This document shows positions 10,836 to 20,882 of a DNA stretch of 64,000 nucleotides, in pieces. The position numbers and the translations under genes were made by a program. This DNA comes from Oxalobacter aliiformigenes (GTDB lineage Bacteria > Pseudomonadota > Gammaproteobacteria > Burkholderiales > Burkholderiaceae_D), in the NCBI RefSeq assembly GCF_027116575.1, contig NZ_CP098252.1, positions 2,221,713-2,285,712 on the forward strand. Direction: 5' to 3'. Numbering within the stretch: position 1 is the first letter of the stretch; the number at the start of each line of letters is the position of its first letter. The notes beneath the pieces were generated by a model that saw nothing but the letters and a program-made list of their open reading frames with translations, was not told where the DNA came from and ran no database searches.

Positions 10836-11751
10836 ACATCATGTCGCTGCAATTTGCCACGCACTTGCACAGTTCCGTCGTTCTCCCGGGCACTTTTTTT
10901 TCAACATCCTTGTCCTGTCCATGACACTGGCTCTTCCATTCGGTGGAATGACCATCCTCGACAATATCCAGTCCATTACAGAACAATTATCCGTCTCTCC
11001 GGAAATCAGTATCTTCCTGAAACAGGAAATCAGTCGTGACCGCACTATAGCCATGGAACAATCCATCCATAAAATACTGCGAACCGACCATCAAAAAGCT
11101 GAAATCCTCTTCATTCCCAAAGAAACGGCCCTCGAATCACTTCAGAAAAAAACAGGAATGAATGACATAGCCGACTCATTGGGACGCAACCCGCTTCCTG
11201 ACTCATACGTTATACGCCTTCCCGATAACATGTCATCCGGCACCGCACTTGCCGCACAGATTGAATCGGTTGTACACCAGTTGCAAAAACTTCCCGGGAT
11301 CGACAAGGTCCAGATCGATTCAGACTGGACAAAACGCCTGGCGGCACTGCTCAGTGTATTGAGAATGGGCCTTTTGTTTCTGGCAATTATCCTGAGTATT
11401 GTTGTCATCGTCGTCACATTTAACACGATCAGATTGCAGGTTCTGATGCATCTTGACGAGATCACCCTTTCATGGCATGTCGGCGCCAGCAGGGCTTACA
11501 TCCGACGACCCTTTTATTATATGGGAATTTTTCTGGGACTTTTTTCCGGATGTTTTGCCCTGCTATTGATTAACTTGAGTCTAATTCCTTTCAATAGCGC
11601 CCTATATGAACTGACACAACTTTATGGTTCCAGCTTTCAGTTGACTCCGCTGAATCCTGTCATTTCCGTGATTTTACTGGGAGCCAGTGCAGCATTGGGT
11701 TGGCTGGGCGCCCTTTTATCTGTCAACCGGCAATTGAGAAGAATCAGCTAA
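10819..11751 (+). CDS. ftsX: Cell division membrane protein FtsX
   Basis: Membrane partner of FtsE, 310 residues. One N-terminal membrane segment (residues about 25-45) is followed by a periplasmic domain of about 110 residues and three C-terminal membrane segments. Start ATG at 10819 (MKIWFRHH) lies inside ftsE and is preceded by GGATGG. The frame is open further upstream but that part is ftsE in another frame. Confidence 0.96.
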   Translation: MKIWFRHHVAAICHALAQFRRSPGHFFFNILVLSMTLALPFGGMTILDNIQSITEQLSVSPEISIFLKQEISRDRTIAMEQSIHKILRTDHQKAEILFIPKETALESLQKKTGMNDIADSLGRNPLPDSYVIRLPDNMSSGTALAAQIESVVHQLQKLPGIDKVQIDSDWTKRLAALLSVLRMGLLFLAIILSIVVIVVTFNTIRLQVLMHLDEITLSWHVGASRAYIRRPFYYMGIFLGLFSGCFALLLINLSLIPFNSALYELTQLYGSSFQLTPLNPVISVILLGASAALGWLGALLSVNRQLRRIS

Positions 11752-11884
11752 AAAAGCCTGTCATTCATTTTCATATTGTCACCCGGCAATTCGAATGATA
11801 TGGGACAAAAAAAGATTTTCAAACACGTCTAAAGTGGAACTTTTCCTAAATGACAGACCACTTGCATGGCAGACCGTCCAAAAA

Positions 11885-11911
11885 TTAGCACTCTCAACAC
11901 AAGAGTGCTAA
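11885..11911 (+). promoter_or_regulatory. CIRCE operator (HrcA site) upstream of rpoH
   Basis: TTAGCACTC, nine bases, GAGTGCTAA: a perfect CIRCE inverted repeat, the operator of the heat-shock repressor HrcA (encoded at 22113). A promoter is embedded in it: TTAGCA (11885), 18 bases, TAAAAT (11909). A second possible -35, TTGACA, lies at 11923. rpoH starts 62 bases downstream. Confidence 0.93.
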
Positions 11912-11973
11912 AATACTGGTTATTGACAAATTACATAGTAATGTGTAACTGAAATCACTTTCAAGGAGAAAGA

Positions 11974-12873
11974 ATGAACGCGAAGTCCGAACAAACATCA
12001 CTTATGTCGGTGAGCAGTCATGCCTTGGCTCCAGCTTTCACCGGTTCGTTAGGCAATATCGAGGCCTATATCGCCGAGGTGAACCGTTTGCCGATTCTGA
12101 CCCAAGAGCAGGAAACCGATCTTGCGCTGCGTTACCGCGAACACAATGATTTGAGTGCGGCACAAGAACTCGTTTTATCCCATCTGAGACTGGTTGTATC
12201 TATCGCAAGAAATTATCTCGGATACGGTCTTCCTCATGCCGATCTGATCCAGGAAGGCAATATCGGACTGATGAAAGCCGTCAAACGGTTCGATCCGGAA
12301 ATGGGTGTCCGGCTTGTTTCGTACGCCATTCACTGGATCAAGGCGGAAATTCACGAATACATTCTCAGGAACTGGAGAATGGTGAAAATCGCGACGACCA
12401 AAGCTCAAAGAAAACTGTTCTTCAATTTAAGAAGCCATAAAAACGGCATGGATGCCATGACAAGAGCCCAAATCAGTTCTCTTGCGGAAAAGCTCAATGT
12501 CAAGGATGAAGAAGTCGTCGAAATGGAAACCCGTTTAAACGGTCATGATATCGCGCTGGAAACACAACAGGACGATGACGACGACAATTTTGCTCCAATA
12601 GCTTATCTGTCATCCGAACAGACGGAACCGACACGTATCCTGGAAGCAAGACAGAATGACCGCATGCAATCTGAAGGCTTGCTCGAAGCATTGGAAAAAC
12701 TTGATCCAAGATCCCGCCGGATCATCGAGGCAAGATGGTTGAACAGTGATGATGGCAATGGCGCCACATTACATGACTTGGCAGAGGAATTCGGTGTATC
12801 CGCTGAAAGAATCCGCCAGATTGAAACAGCGGCATTGAAAAAAATGAAAAACACTTTGACCGCTTATAGTTAA
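11974..12873 (+). CDS. rpoH: Heat-shock sigma factor RpoH (sigma-32)
   Basis: Directs RNA polymerase to heat-shock promoters. 299 residues. Region 2 contains DLIQEGNIGLMKAVKRFDP; the RpoH-specific box QRKLFFNLR lies near residue 148; region 4.2 has the helix-turn-helix LHDLAEEFGVSAERIRQIE. AGGAG lies 6-8 bases before ATG. A CIRCE operator upstream points to HrcA repression. It lies downstream of ftsX as in many proteobacteria, and ends in a strong hairpin. Confidence 0.98.
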   Translation: MNAKSEQTSLMSVSSHALAPAFTGSLGNIEAYIAEVNRLPILTQEQETDLALRYREHNDLSAAQELVLSHLRLVVSIARNYLGYGLPHADLIQEGNIGLMKAVKRFDPEMGVRLVSYAIHWIKAEIHEYILRNWRMVKIATTKAQRKLFFNLRSHKNGMDAMTRAQISSLAEKLNVKDEEVVEMETRLNGHDIALETQQDDDDDNFAPIAYLSSEQTEPTRILEARQNDRMQSEGLLEALEKLDPRSRRIIEARWLNSDDGNGATLHDLAEEFGVSAERIRQIETAALKKMKNTLTAYS

Positions 12874-12896
12874 AAGGTGCTTTCAAAGCACCTTTT
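12872..12896. terminator. Bidirectional terminator between rpoH and the methyltransferase gene
   Basis: Perfect palindrome AAAAGGTGCTTT / AAAGCACCTTTT around one central base, overlapping the rpoH stop. A/T runs on both sides suit termination of both convergent genes. Confidence 0.85.
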
Positions 12897-12902
12897 AACC
12901 AG

Positions 12903-13733
12903 CTATCTGAAAATTTCAATAATCCGTTCCTGTCGTACAAGCTTTTTCTCCTTGAAGGCATGAGCGTAAATGACTTCGAATTCCAGCGACAGCAAGCCAT
13001 ACTCACTCTGTTCTGCATCCAGATATTCCATCAGTTTCCTGTAAGATTTTTTGCCCCAGAGGCCTTTGGGACGTCCTTTTAATGGATTGCCACCAAATGC
13101 ACGGATATCCGCCAACATTTTCTCAGCCGTCGCATAGGTAACAGTAATCCACTCGCGCTCCAGAACCGGCGCAACGAAACCGGCCCCGATCAGTTTATCT
13201 CCGATCTCACGCATGCTGTTGAATTCAAGAATATGGGAATACGCATCCAAACCGTTGCAAAAATTCCGTAAAGCCGACCACGTTCCCGGTCCGAAACAAG
13301 AAAACATCATCAGACCTTCCTGCGCCAGTACCCTCACCCATTCCTTAAAAACAGAGGCAATATCTTCATGCCAGTGCAAAGACAGATTGGACCATATCAT
13401 ATCGAAAACAGACCGTCTGACCGGAAGCAAACCGAAGTCACCACAAACATAATCCAATCGATTACCCGCATGACACCGGTATCCCTTTGCACGGGACAAC
13501 ATCGCAAAAGATGCATCCACTCCGGTCAACCTAGCTTCCGGAAATTTTTCGGAAAGCATTTGCAGATCGTCACCGTGGCCACACCCCGCATCCATAATTC
13601 GTAACGGCGTGATTTTCATGACAGAAAGACGTTCATTCATCCGGTTCGCAATTTCGCGAATCAGAAAAGCGACATCGGTGACTCTGGTCCTCTTTTCAAA
13701 CAATGACCGAACTTTCTGCAATTCGATAGACAT
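12903..13733 (-). CDS. SAM-dependent methyltransferase, BioC-like
   Basis: 276 residues. Class I SAM motif I is IMDAGCGHGDD near residue 46, followed by the acidic residue of motif II (TGVDAS). The stretch IWSNLSLHWHED resembles the SNLAVQW region of BioC, the malonyl-ACP O-methyltransferase that starts pimelate synthesis for biotin. In betaproteobacteria a BioC-like gene often sits beside comF, as here (divergent). The biotin role is inferred from similarity; no other bio gene is in the window. Confidence 0.78.
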   Translation of the reverse strand: MSIELQKVRSLFEKRTRVTDVAFLIREIANRMNERLSVMKITPLRIMDAGCGHGDDLQMLSEKFPEARLTGVDASFAMLSRAKGYRCHAGNRLDYVCGDFGLLPVRRSVFDMIWSNLSLHWHEDIASVFKEWVRVLAQEGLMMFSCFGPGTWSALRNFCNGLDAYSHILEFNSMREIGDKLIGAGFVAPVLEREWITVTYATAEKMLADIRAFGGNPLKGRPKGLWGKKSYRKLMEYLDAEQSEYGLLSLEFEVIYAHAFKEKKLVRQERIIEIFR

Positions 13734-13835
13734 ACTATTCTGTTTCCGAAAATAATAAAATCACGGGTGTGAAAAAACATGATACCGGAATATTTTGACG
13801 AACAAGCTGTTTCAACAAATCTGGCAGGCTGAAAA

Positions 13836-14585
13836 ATGATTTTCAATTATCCTCACGGTTTTTCTGTTCTGACAGATCTCCTGAGAAAAGTATCCCGTCC
13901 CTGTGCATTATGTCATTCATCCAGCTCATGTGGAATCTGCGAACACTGTTACAGGCAGTACCTTGATAATTCTCCCCCGCGTTGTTTCTGCTGCGGACAG
14001 AACCTGCCCGGTACTGATTACGAAAAAAACGGCCTGTTATGCGGAAATTGTCTCGACAAACCTCACTCATTTGACGAAACCATTGTCGCTGCTGCTTACG
14101 AACCGCCACTTGACCAATTGGTACATGAACTGAAATTCCAATCCAAGCTGGCGCTGGCCCCATTGATGGGAAAACTGATCTATCAGGCAGCCATCAGACA
14201 AAAGAGACTTGCCGAATTGCGTCCTGACTTCATTACTGCTGTTCCGTTGGGTAACTCCCGACTGATTGAACGGGGATTCAACCAGTCGCACGAAATAGCC
14301 AAAACTTTTGCAAAATGGATGAATGTCCCCCTCCGATCCGATCTTATATACAGAAACCGGGATACAGAAAAACAGTCGACAATATCATTTAAAGAAAGAA
14401 AAAATAACGTCCAGGGCGCTTTTTCCATTACCCGGATATCTCATGCCATCCTCAAGGGAACGCACATCGGACTAGTTGACGATGTCATGACGACCGGACA
14501 CACCCTTGAAGAAATCGCCCACTTGCTCAAAAACGCAGGAACAAGGCGAGTAACCAACTTCGTTTTCGCCCGAACCCCTGCCTAG
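13836..14585 (+). CDS. comF: ComF family protein (phosphoribosyltransferase fold)
   Basis: 249 residues. The N-terminal zinc-ribbon region has CxxC pairs (CALC, CGICEHC, CFCCG, CGNC). The C-terminal PRTase domain carries the PRPP-binding motif [10 protein letters not shown] near residue 213. ComF proteins take part in DNA uptake in competent bacteria, but homologues occur in non-competent species and the reaction is unknown. Followed 20 bases later by trmL. Confidence 0.92.
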   Translation: MIFNYPHGFSVLTDLLRKVSRPCALCHSSSSCGICEHCYRQYLDNSPPRCFCCGQNLPGTDYEKNGLLCGNCLDKPHSFDETIVAAAYEPPLDQLVHELKFQSKLALAPLMGKLIYQAAIRQKRLAELRPDFITAVPLGNSRLIERGFNQSHEIAKTFAKWMNVPLRSDLIYRNRDTEKQSTISFKERKNNVQGAFSITRISHAILKGTHIGLVDDVMTTGHTLEEIAHLLKNAGTRRVTNFVFARTPA

Positions 14586-14605
14586 CCCGTTACAGGAGAA
14601 CTGAT

Positions 14606-15076
14606 GTGTTTCATGTAGTACTTGTTGAACCGGAAATTCCACCCAATACTGGAAATATTATCCGCTTATGTGCCAATACAGGAGCCCATCTTCATCTGAT
14701 CGAACCACTGGGATTTCCATTGGATGATGCGAAAATGCGCCGTGCCGGCCTCGATTACCATGAGTTCGCGACAATGCAAGTCCATTGCAGCTGGTCAGAT
14801 TTTCTGGAAAAAACATCCCCCGATCCGTCACGAATGTTTGCTTTTACCACGCATGGAAAAAACTGTTTTTCAACAACCGGATTCATGACCGGAGATTTCT
14901 TTGTTTTCGGTTCCGAAACAAAAGGGCTTTCCCCCGAAATTCACCAGTTTTTTCAGGAAACACACCGTATCCGGCTTCCGATGAGACCCAATAACCGTAG
15001 TCTCAACCTGTCCAACAGCGTTGCCATTGTCGTATACGAAGCATGGCGACAAAACGGATTTACCGGCGGCATGTAA
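14606..15076 (+). CDS. trmL: tRNA (cytidine(34)-2'-O)-methyltransferase TrmL
   Basis: SPOUT-family enzyme that 2'-O-methylates the wobble base of tRNA-Leu isoacceptors. 156 residues with all three SPOUT motifs: [30 protein letters not shown] and [15 protein letters not shown]. The start is GTG at 14606, placed by AGGAG 8 bases upstream; the ATG two bases earlier runs into a stop after four codons. Confidence 0.94.
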   Translation: MFHVVLVEPEIPPNTGNIIRLCANTGAHLHLIEPLGFPLDDAKMRRAGLDYHEFATMQVHCSWSDFLEKTSPDPSRMFAFTTHGKNCFSTTGFMTGDFFVFGSETKGLSPEIHQFFQETHRIRLPMRPNNRSLNLSNSVAIVVYEAWRQNGFTGGM

Positions 15077-15079
15077 AAC

Positions 15080-15117
15080 AAAAGCCCGATTCGTTTTTGG
15101 CACGAAACCGGGCTTTT
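15080..15117. terminator. Bidirectional terminator between trmL and dnaJ
   Basis: Stem AAAAGCCCG / CGGGCTTTT with an inner extension TTCGT / ACGAA. It lies between the convergent trmL and dnaJ stops, with A/T tracts on both sides. Confidence 0.88.
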
Positions 15118-15134
15118 GAAAATAAAATCATCCA

Positions 15135-16268
15135 CTAGCTGAACAAGCTTCTCACCTTATCCATCCATGATTTGGCCTGCGGACTGTGTTTGCCACCCCC
15201 TTCAATAATCAATTTATCGAACTCACGCATCAACTCTTTTTCCCTGTCCGTCAAATTGACAGGCGTTTCCACTCTCACATGACAGAAAAGATCTCCGGGT
15301 TGTGACGAACGAACTCCCTTGATTCCCTTTCCTCTCAAACGGAATGTTTTGCCAGTTTGCGTTCCGGCAGGAATGTTGAATGCCACGCGATTATTCAAGG
15401 TCGGGACTTCAATTTCCCCGCCCAAAGCCGCAATACCGAACGAAATCGGAATGTCGCAATGCAGATCGTCACCTTCACGTCTGAAAACCTGGTTCGGCAA
15501 AATACGGATTTCGACATACAAATCACCCGGTGGGCCACCGTTTTGTCCAGGTTCGCCATTACCGGCCGAACGGATCCTCATTCCGTCATCAATACCGGCA
15601 GGTATTTTGACTTCCAGCGTCTTGTTCCGCCGTATCTTTCCTGCTCCATGACAGGTCGGACAAGGATCCTTGATCGTTTTGCCAGTACCGTGACAAGTCG
15701 GGCACGGCTGCTGGATACTGAAAAAACCCTGTTGCATCCGGACTTGTCCCTGCCCATTACAGGTTGCGCAAGTCGTGGGAGACGTTCCCGGTTTCGCTCC
15801 GGAACCATGACAGGTTTCGCAATTATCCCATGATGGAACACGAATAGTCTTGGTGCTTCCCCGGGCGGCTTCTTCAAGAGTGATATCCAGATTGTAACGA
15901 AGATCGGCTCCACGAAACATCTGCGGGCCACTGTTTCTTTGTCCGCGTCCACCGCCGAAAATATCGCCGAAGATATCCCCGAAAGCATCGGCAAAATCCG
16001 CACCGCCAGCCCCTCCCGGATGCCCACCCATATTCATATTGGGATCAACCCCGGCATGACCGAACCGGTCATATGCCTCGCGCTTGTGCTCATCCGAGAG
16101 AATTTCATAAGCCTCCTTAACTTCCTTGAATTTCTCCTCGGCTGTTTTGCTGTCAGGGTTGCGGTCAGGATGATACTTCATCGCCAGTTTGCGATAAGCT
16201 TTTTTTATTTCTTCATCCGAGGCGTTTTTGGCAACCCCTAAAACATCATAAAAATCTCGCTTTGCCAT
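15135..16268 (-). CDS. dnaJ: Co-chaperone DnaJ
   Basis: Hsp40 that loads substrates on DnaK and stimulates its ATPase. 377 residues from ATG at 16268 ([11 protein letters not shown]), chosen over a GTG three codons earlier; GGA precedes it. J domain with HPD in YHPDRNPDS near residue 33, a Gly/Phe-rich segment, four CxxCxGxG zinc repeats (residues about 145-205), and a C-terminal substrate domain. Third gene of grpE-dnaK-dnaJ. Confidence 0.98.
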   Translation of the reverse strand: MAKRDFYDVLGVAKNASDEEIKKAYRKLAMKYHPDRNPDSKTAEEKFKEVKEAYEILSDEHKREAYDRFGHAGVDPNMNMGGHPGGAGGADFADAFGDIFGDIFGGGRGQRNSGPQMFRGADLRYNLDITLEEAARGSTKTIRVPSWDNCETCHGSGAKPGTSPTTCATCNGQGQVRMQQGFFSIQQPCPTCHGTGKTIKDPCPTCHGAGKIRRNKTLEVKIPAGIDDGMRIRSAGNGEPGQNGGPPGDLYVEIRILPNQVFRREGDDLHCDIPISFGIAALGGEIEVPTLNNRVAFNIPAGTQTGKTFRLRGKGIKGVRSSQPGDLFCHVRVETPVNLTDREKELMREFDKLIIEGGGKHSPQAKSWMDKVRSLFS

Positions 16269-16387
16269 CTTGTCCACATTATAAAAAGCGATTCAGCATA
16301 TCTGAAACGATCAAACAGAACGCCGAGCAGACGATCCATCAAAAGAACGATCATCTTTGCCCGGCGCACAGCGATTCAAGGAATCGA

Positions 16388-18349
16388 TCAGTTTTTGTCT
16401 TTCACTTCCTTGAAATCGGCATCGACAACATCATCACCGAGTTCCTGCTCTGGAGCCGCGCCTGCTGCCCCGGCGGCAGCTCCCGCCGCACCGGCGGCCC
16501 CTGCCGCAGCCCCCGTCTTGGCCTGCTGATCGGCATAAACAGCTTCACCCAGCTTTTGTGCAGCTGTCGTCAATGCACTCATCTTGGAATCAATGGCAGA
16601 CTTGTCGTCCCCCTTCAATGCTTCTTCCAGATCCTTGATAGCTCCTTCAATCGTTTCTTTCGTTGACGCGTCCAGTTTTTCACCGTGTTCTTCGAGCGAC
16701 TTGCGAGTGGTATGTACCAGTGCATCTCCCTGATTACGCGCTTCAGTCAATTCACGGATCTTGTGGTCTTCTGCCGCATTCAACTCAGCGTCCTTGATCA
16801 TCCGCTGGATTTCTTCCTCCGAAAGACCGGAGTTTGCTTTGATGGTGATGGTATTTTCCTTGCCGGTTGCCTTGTCTTTCGCACTGACATGCAAAATGCC
16901 GTTGGCATCGATATCGAAGGTCACTTCAATTTGCGGCATACCACGAGGCGCAGCCGGGATACCTTCAAGGTTGAATTCACCCAGAGCTTTGTTGCCGGCG
17001 GCCATTTCCCGTTCACCCTGATAAACCTTGATCGTGACCGCCGGCTGATTATCTTCCGCTGTCGAGAATATCTGGCTGAACTTCGTCGGAATCGTCGTGT
17101 TTTTCTGGATCATCTTGGTCATCACACCGCCCAGGGTTTCAATACCCAGTGACAACGGTGTCACATCCAGGAGCAGCAAGTCCTTGCGATCACCGGAAAG
17201 CACGGATCCCTGCAGTGCGGCACCAACCGCAACGGCTTCATCCGGATTGACATCCTTGCGCGGTTCCTTGCCAAAAAACGCCTTGACCTTTTCCTGAACG
17301 GCCGGCATGCGGGTCATACCACCGACAAGAATGACATCGTCAATATCCGAAACACTCAGACCGGCATCTTTCAATGCGATACGGCAGGGTTCAATGGTCT
17401 TGTCGATCAGACCTTCCGCCAGCGATTCCAGTTTGGCACGTGTCAATTTGATATTCAGATGGACCGGCGCACCATTGGCCATGGCAATATACGGTTCGTT
17501 GATTTCCGTCTGCTGTGTCGAAGACAACTCGATTTTGGCTCTTTCTGCCGAAGCCTTGATACGCTGAAGGGCAATAGGATCTTTCTTCAGATCAATGCCA
17601 TTGATCTTCTTGAATTCATCGATAATGAAATCGATAATTCGCTGGTCGAAATCCTCACCTCCCAGGAAAGTATCCCCATTGGTGGACAAGACTTCAAACT
17701 GTTTGTCGCCATCGATATCCGCGATTTCGATGATGGAAATATCGAATGTACCGCCCCCCAAGTCATAAACCGCGATTTTTTTGTCGCCCCGGCCCGCCTT
17801 GTCCAAACCGAAAGCCAAAGCGGCAGCAGTCGGTTCATTGATAATTCTCTTGACATCCAGACCTGCAATACGACCGGCATCCTTGGTCGCCTGACGCTGT
17901 GCATCGTTAAAATAGGCCGGAACGGTAATAACGGCTTCCGTCACTTCTTCACCCAGATAATCTTCCGCGGTTTTTTTCATTTTCCGCAGAACTTCGGCAG
18001 AAACCTGTGGCGGAGCGAGTTTCTTGTCACTGAGAACGGAAACCCATGCATCGCCATTATCAGCCTTGATAATGGAAAAAGGCATAATCGGAATATCCCG
18101 CTGGACTTCCGGATCGTCAAATTTACGGCCGATCAGTCGCTTAACAGCATAAAGCGTATTCTTCGGATTGGTAACAGCTTGACGTTTTGCCGGTGCACCG
18201 ACAAGAATTTCACCATCATCCAGATAGGCGATAATGGATGGAGTAGTACGGGCACCTTCCGAATTTTCAATAACACGCGGCTGGCCACCTTCGATAACGG
18301 CAACACAGGAATTCGTCGTTCCCAGGTCAATACCGATAATTTTTGACAT
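16388..18349 (-). CDS. dnaK: Molecular chaperone DnaK (Hsp70)
   Basis: 653 residues. ATPase domain starts [14 protein letters not shown]; the linker and substrate domain follow [16 protein letters not shown]. The C-terminal tail has a Gly/Ala-only run (about 19 residues) before the conserved acidic end [20 protein letters not shown] lies before the ATG. The grpE-dnaK gap (132 bases) has CTTGAAA overlapping the grpE stop, but only a poor sigma-32 -10, so dnaK is probably transcribed mainly from the grpE promoter. Confidence 0.99.
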   Translation of the reverse strand: MSKIIGIDLGTTNSCVAVIEGGQPRVIENSEGARTTPSIIAYLDDGEILVGAPAKRQAVTNPKNTLYAVKRLIGRKFDDPEVQRDIPIMPFSIIKADNGDAWVSVLSDKKLAPPQVSAEVLRKMKKTAEDYLGEEVTEAVITVPAYFNDAQRQATKDAGRIAGLDVKRIINEPTAAALAFGLDKAGRGDKKIAVYDLGGGTFDISIIEIADIDGDKQFEVLSTNGDTFLGGEDFDQRIIDFIIDEFKKINGIDLKKDPIALQRIKASAERAKIELSSTQQTEINEPYIAMANGAPVHLNIKLTRAKLESLAEGLIDKTIEPCRIALKDAGLSVSDIDDVILVGGMTRMPAVQEKVKAFFGKEPRKDVNPDEAVAVGAALQGSVLSGDRKDLLLLDVTPLSLGIETLGGVMTKMIQKNTTIPTKFSQIFSTAEDNQPAVTIKVYQGEREMAAGNKALGEFNLEGIPAAPRGMPQIEVTFDIDANGILHVSAKDKATGKENTITIKANSGLSEEEIQRMIKDAELNAAEDHKIRELTEARNQGDALVHTTRKSLEEHGEKLDASTKETIEGAIKDLEEALKGDDKSAIDSKMSALTTAAQKLGEAVYADQQAKTGAAAGAAGAAGAAAGAAGAAPEQELGDDVVDADFKEVKDKN

Positions 18350-18481
18350 ATTGTTATCCTTTCAATACCTTAAATTTTTTGGAACCGGAAATGAATGACA
18401 CAAGCGGCTGTTCATCCAGATACTCTTGTTTGATCATTCCAGTTCGCCACTGTTCCTTAGATAATGACTTTTTTTGAAATT

Positions 18482-19057
18482 TCAAGACTTTTTGGGAGCA
18501 GCCACAACAACGACTGCAGGCCTTAACAGACGATCGGCAAGGGTATAACCTTTCTGCAAAACGGAAACGATGGTGTTGGGATCCTGATCCGACTCGACCA
18601 TCTGAATAGCCTGATGTTTCATGGGATCCAGTTTTTCTCCCTGTTCGGGAACGACTTCGAAAATCTTGTTTTGTTCGAAAACCTGTTTCAGCTGACGCAA
18701 AGTGGCATCGACCCCTTCCTTGATGGAATCGACTGATGGAACATCCGTCTTCATGGCCATTTCGAGACTGTCTTTGACCGCGACCATTGATTGGGCAAAA
18801 TTCTCGATAGCGAATTTGTGAGCTTTTGCAATGTCTTCCTGCGCACGCCTGCGAATATTCTCACCTTCAGCCTTGGCCCGTAAAAAAGCATCCTGCATTT
18901 CCGCAGCCTGTTTTTCCGCGATCGCCAGTTTGCTTTCCAGAGAATCTTCCTTATCCTCAACAACCTCGGGCTTGCCCTGTTCTTCCTGGGCCTCCTCCAA
19001 ATTTTCATTTTCCTGATTCTGGTTTTGCACAGCATCCTCCACATCGATGTCTTTCAT
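18482..19057 (-). CDS. grpE: Nucleotide exchange factor GrpE
   Basis: Releases ADP from DnaK. About 191 residues, with an acidic, Gln/Glu-rich N-terminus, a long coiled coil (residues about 35-90) and a C-terminal beta domain ([19 protein letters not shown]). The start is uncertain. ATGs at 19063 and 19057 have no ribosome-binding site and lie at the predicted transcription start of the sigma-32 promoter. An in-frame GTG at 19030 has GGAGG 5 bases upstream and could be the real start. Confidence 0.93.
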   Translation of the reverse strand: MKDIDVEDAVQNQNQENENLEEAQEEQGKPEVVEDKEDSLESKLAIAEKQAAEMQDAFLRAKAEGENIRRRAQEDIAKAHKFAIENFAQSMVAVKDSLEMAMKTDVPSVDSIKEGVDATLRQLKQVFEQNKIFEVVPEQGEKLDPMKHQAIQMVESDQDPNTIVSVLQKGYTLADRLLRPAVVVVAAPKKS

Positions 19058-19067
19058 AATCATCAAA

Positions 19068-19095
19068 CAATGGGGACAGCCCGAATAATTTCAAG
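19068..19095 (-). promoter_or_regulatory. Sigma-32 heat-shock promoter of grpE-dnaK-dnaJ
   Basis: On the reverse strand CTTGAAA is followed by 13 bases and CCCCATTG, essentially the sigma-32 consensus (CTTGAAA, 11-16 bases, CCCCATNT). The -10 lies only 4-10 bases before the grpE ATG candidates, so the transcript would start at about 19061-19063. Confidence 0.88.
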
Positions 19096-19133
19096 AGAAG
19101 AAAAGAAAAATATTTTGAGGTATCTGGAAAATA

Positions 19134-20810
19134 TCATACATTACGGTTCGCAAGCCCGTTATCACGAAGCATCTCGCGTGCATGATTCAATGTCGCATCG
19201 GTCATTTCCACCCCCCCCAGCATGCGGGCGATTTCAACAACCCGTTTCTCCTCGTCCAGCGGCACAATCCGTGAAACGGGATGCGGGATATGATCAACCG
19301 CGACCTTGCTGACCTGAAAATGCTGGCTGGCCTGACTGGCGACCTGAGGCAAATGCGTCACACACAGTACCTGATGTTCCTTTCCGAGCCGCTTTAACAG
19401 TTTTCCGACCACTTCGGCAACCGCCCCCCCAATACCCGTATCCACTTCATCAAATACCAGAGTCGGAATCGCTGTAGCACGGGAGGCGATAACGGAAATG
19501 GCAAGAGAAAGCCGGGCAAGCTCTCCTCCGGATGCCACTTTCGATAATGGCCTCAAACTGGTTCCGGCATGCCCTGCGACAAAAAATTCCACCTGATCCG
19601 TTCCATGGACATGAGGAGTGCTCGAAACGACTTCGACAGCAAAACGTCCACCGGACATATGCAAATCCGCCATAACCGCCGTAACCGCCTCGCTCAGCTC
19701 CCCGGCAACCTGACGGCGTCTTAAAGACACTCTTTTCGCCAGTGCAAAGTATTGCTCCCTTACCAGATTTTCCTGCCTTTTCAATTCGGCAAGATCGGAC
19801 GAATCAACATACTGTTGCAACTGTTTCTTCGTTTTTTCCCATTCATCCGGCAACGATTCCGGTTGAACTCTGAATTGCCGCCCTGCAGAATGAAGCGCTT
19901 CCAGCCGCTTTTCAACCGTCTGAAGCAGTCCGGGATCCAGATCCGTGTGCAACAGATAATCCCTCAGACTGTAAGTAACCTCCTGCAACTGTATTCGTGC
20001 AGATTCCAGCAATTCCGCCACCGGTGCCAGCCTGTCATCAATTTCGGACAACCTGGACAGCTTCTGTTTCAACACATTTAATCTCGACAAAACAGGAGAA
20101 TCCGATTCGGAAAGTTCGGACAACGTTTCCCCGGCCCCCTCAATCAGACTTGCGGCATGCGACAGGCGATCATATTCGCTGTTGACCTGTTCCCACTCTC
20201 CCGGTTTTGGAGACAGCTTTTCAAATTCATTCGCCCGCCATTCGAGCCGTTCCCTTTCTGCCTGCAATCTGGCTGAATCGGATTCGGCAGCCTGAATTTT
20301 CTCCAGAAGAGACTGCCATGCCCTGTATCGCAAAGCCAGTTCATCCACATCCTGTTCCAGACCGGCATGCCTGTCGAGCAAACGCCGCTGTTCATCCTGC
20401 CTGAGCAAAGACTGATGCGCATGCTGTCCATGAATATCGACAAGCGAAGACGCCAGTTCGCGCATTTGCGCGGCCGTCACCGAAACGCCGTTGACAAACC
20501 CTTTCGATCTGCCGGAACGGTCGATAATCCGTCGCAACAGAACGACACCGTCCTCACAACCGATTTCACTGTCTTCAAGCCATTTTATGGCCTCACGACC
20601 GGCGACAAACTCGGCACTGATATCGGCCCGGGACGCTCCTTCGCGGATCACTCCTGCATCTCCACGCTCTCCCAACGCCAGCTGTAATGCATCGACAAGA
20701 ATGGACTTGCCTGCCCCGGTTTCTCCTGTCAACACCGAAAAACCGGATAAAAAATCCAGCTCAAGTGAATCAACAATGACAAAATCATGTACCGACAAAG
20801 TACGAAGCAT
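19134..20810 (-). CDS. recN: DNA repair ATPase RecN
   Basis: SMC-like protein acting in double-strand break repair. 558 residues. Walker A GETGAGKSILVDAL near residue 30, central coiled coils, signature-type region LASGGELARLSLA, and Walker B LVFDEVDTGIGG near residue 445. No LexA box was seen upstream. It lies between nadK and grpE on the same strand, an order common in proteobacteria. Confidence 0.96.
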   Translation of the reverse strand: MLRTLSVHDFVIVDSLELDFLSGFSVLTGETGAGKSILVDALQLALGERGDAGVIREGASRADISAEFVAGREAIKWLEDSEIGCEDGVVLLRRIIDRSGRSKGFVNGVSVTAAQMRELASSLVDIHGQHAHQSLLRQDEQRRLLDRHAGLEQDVDELALRYRAWQSLLEKIQAAESDSARLQAERERLEWRANEFEKLSPKPGEWEQVNSEYDRLSHAASLIEGAGETLSELSESDSPVLSRLNVLKQKLSRLSEIDDRLAPVAELLESARIQLQEVTYSLRDYLLHTDLDPGLLQTVEKRLEALHSAGRQFRVQPESLPDEWEKTKKQLQQYVDSSDLAELKRQENLVREQYFALAKRVSLRRRQVAGELSEAVTAVMADLHMSGGRFAVEVVSSTPHVHGTDQVEFFVAGHAGTSLRPLSKVASGGELARLSLAISVIASRATAIPTLVFDEVDTGIGGAVAEVVGKLLKRLGKEHQVLCVTHLPQVASQASQHFQVSKVAVDHIPHPVSRIVPLDEEKRVVEIARMLGGVEMTDATLNHAREMLRDNGLANRNV

Positions 20811-20882
20811 AGCTATCCTGCCAGAAATTCAGGTTAGTGCAGAAAACATGCCCAAACCGTCCGAATATCGCTCCATAAAAGC

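Noticed and set aside
17459..18346. Open frame of 295 codons on the plus strand
   Set aside because: Exactly antisense to dnaK, with no ribosome-binding site or family resemblance; a shadow of dnaK codon bias.
18440..18487. Possible sigma-32 promoter for dnaK (CTTGAAA, 13 bases, CATTATCT)
   Set aside because: The -35 matches but the -10 lacks the CCCC of the consensus, and the -35 overlaps the grpE stop; too uncertain.
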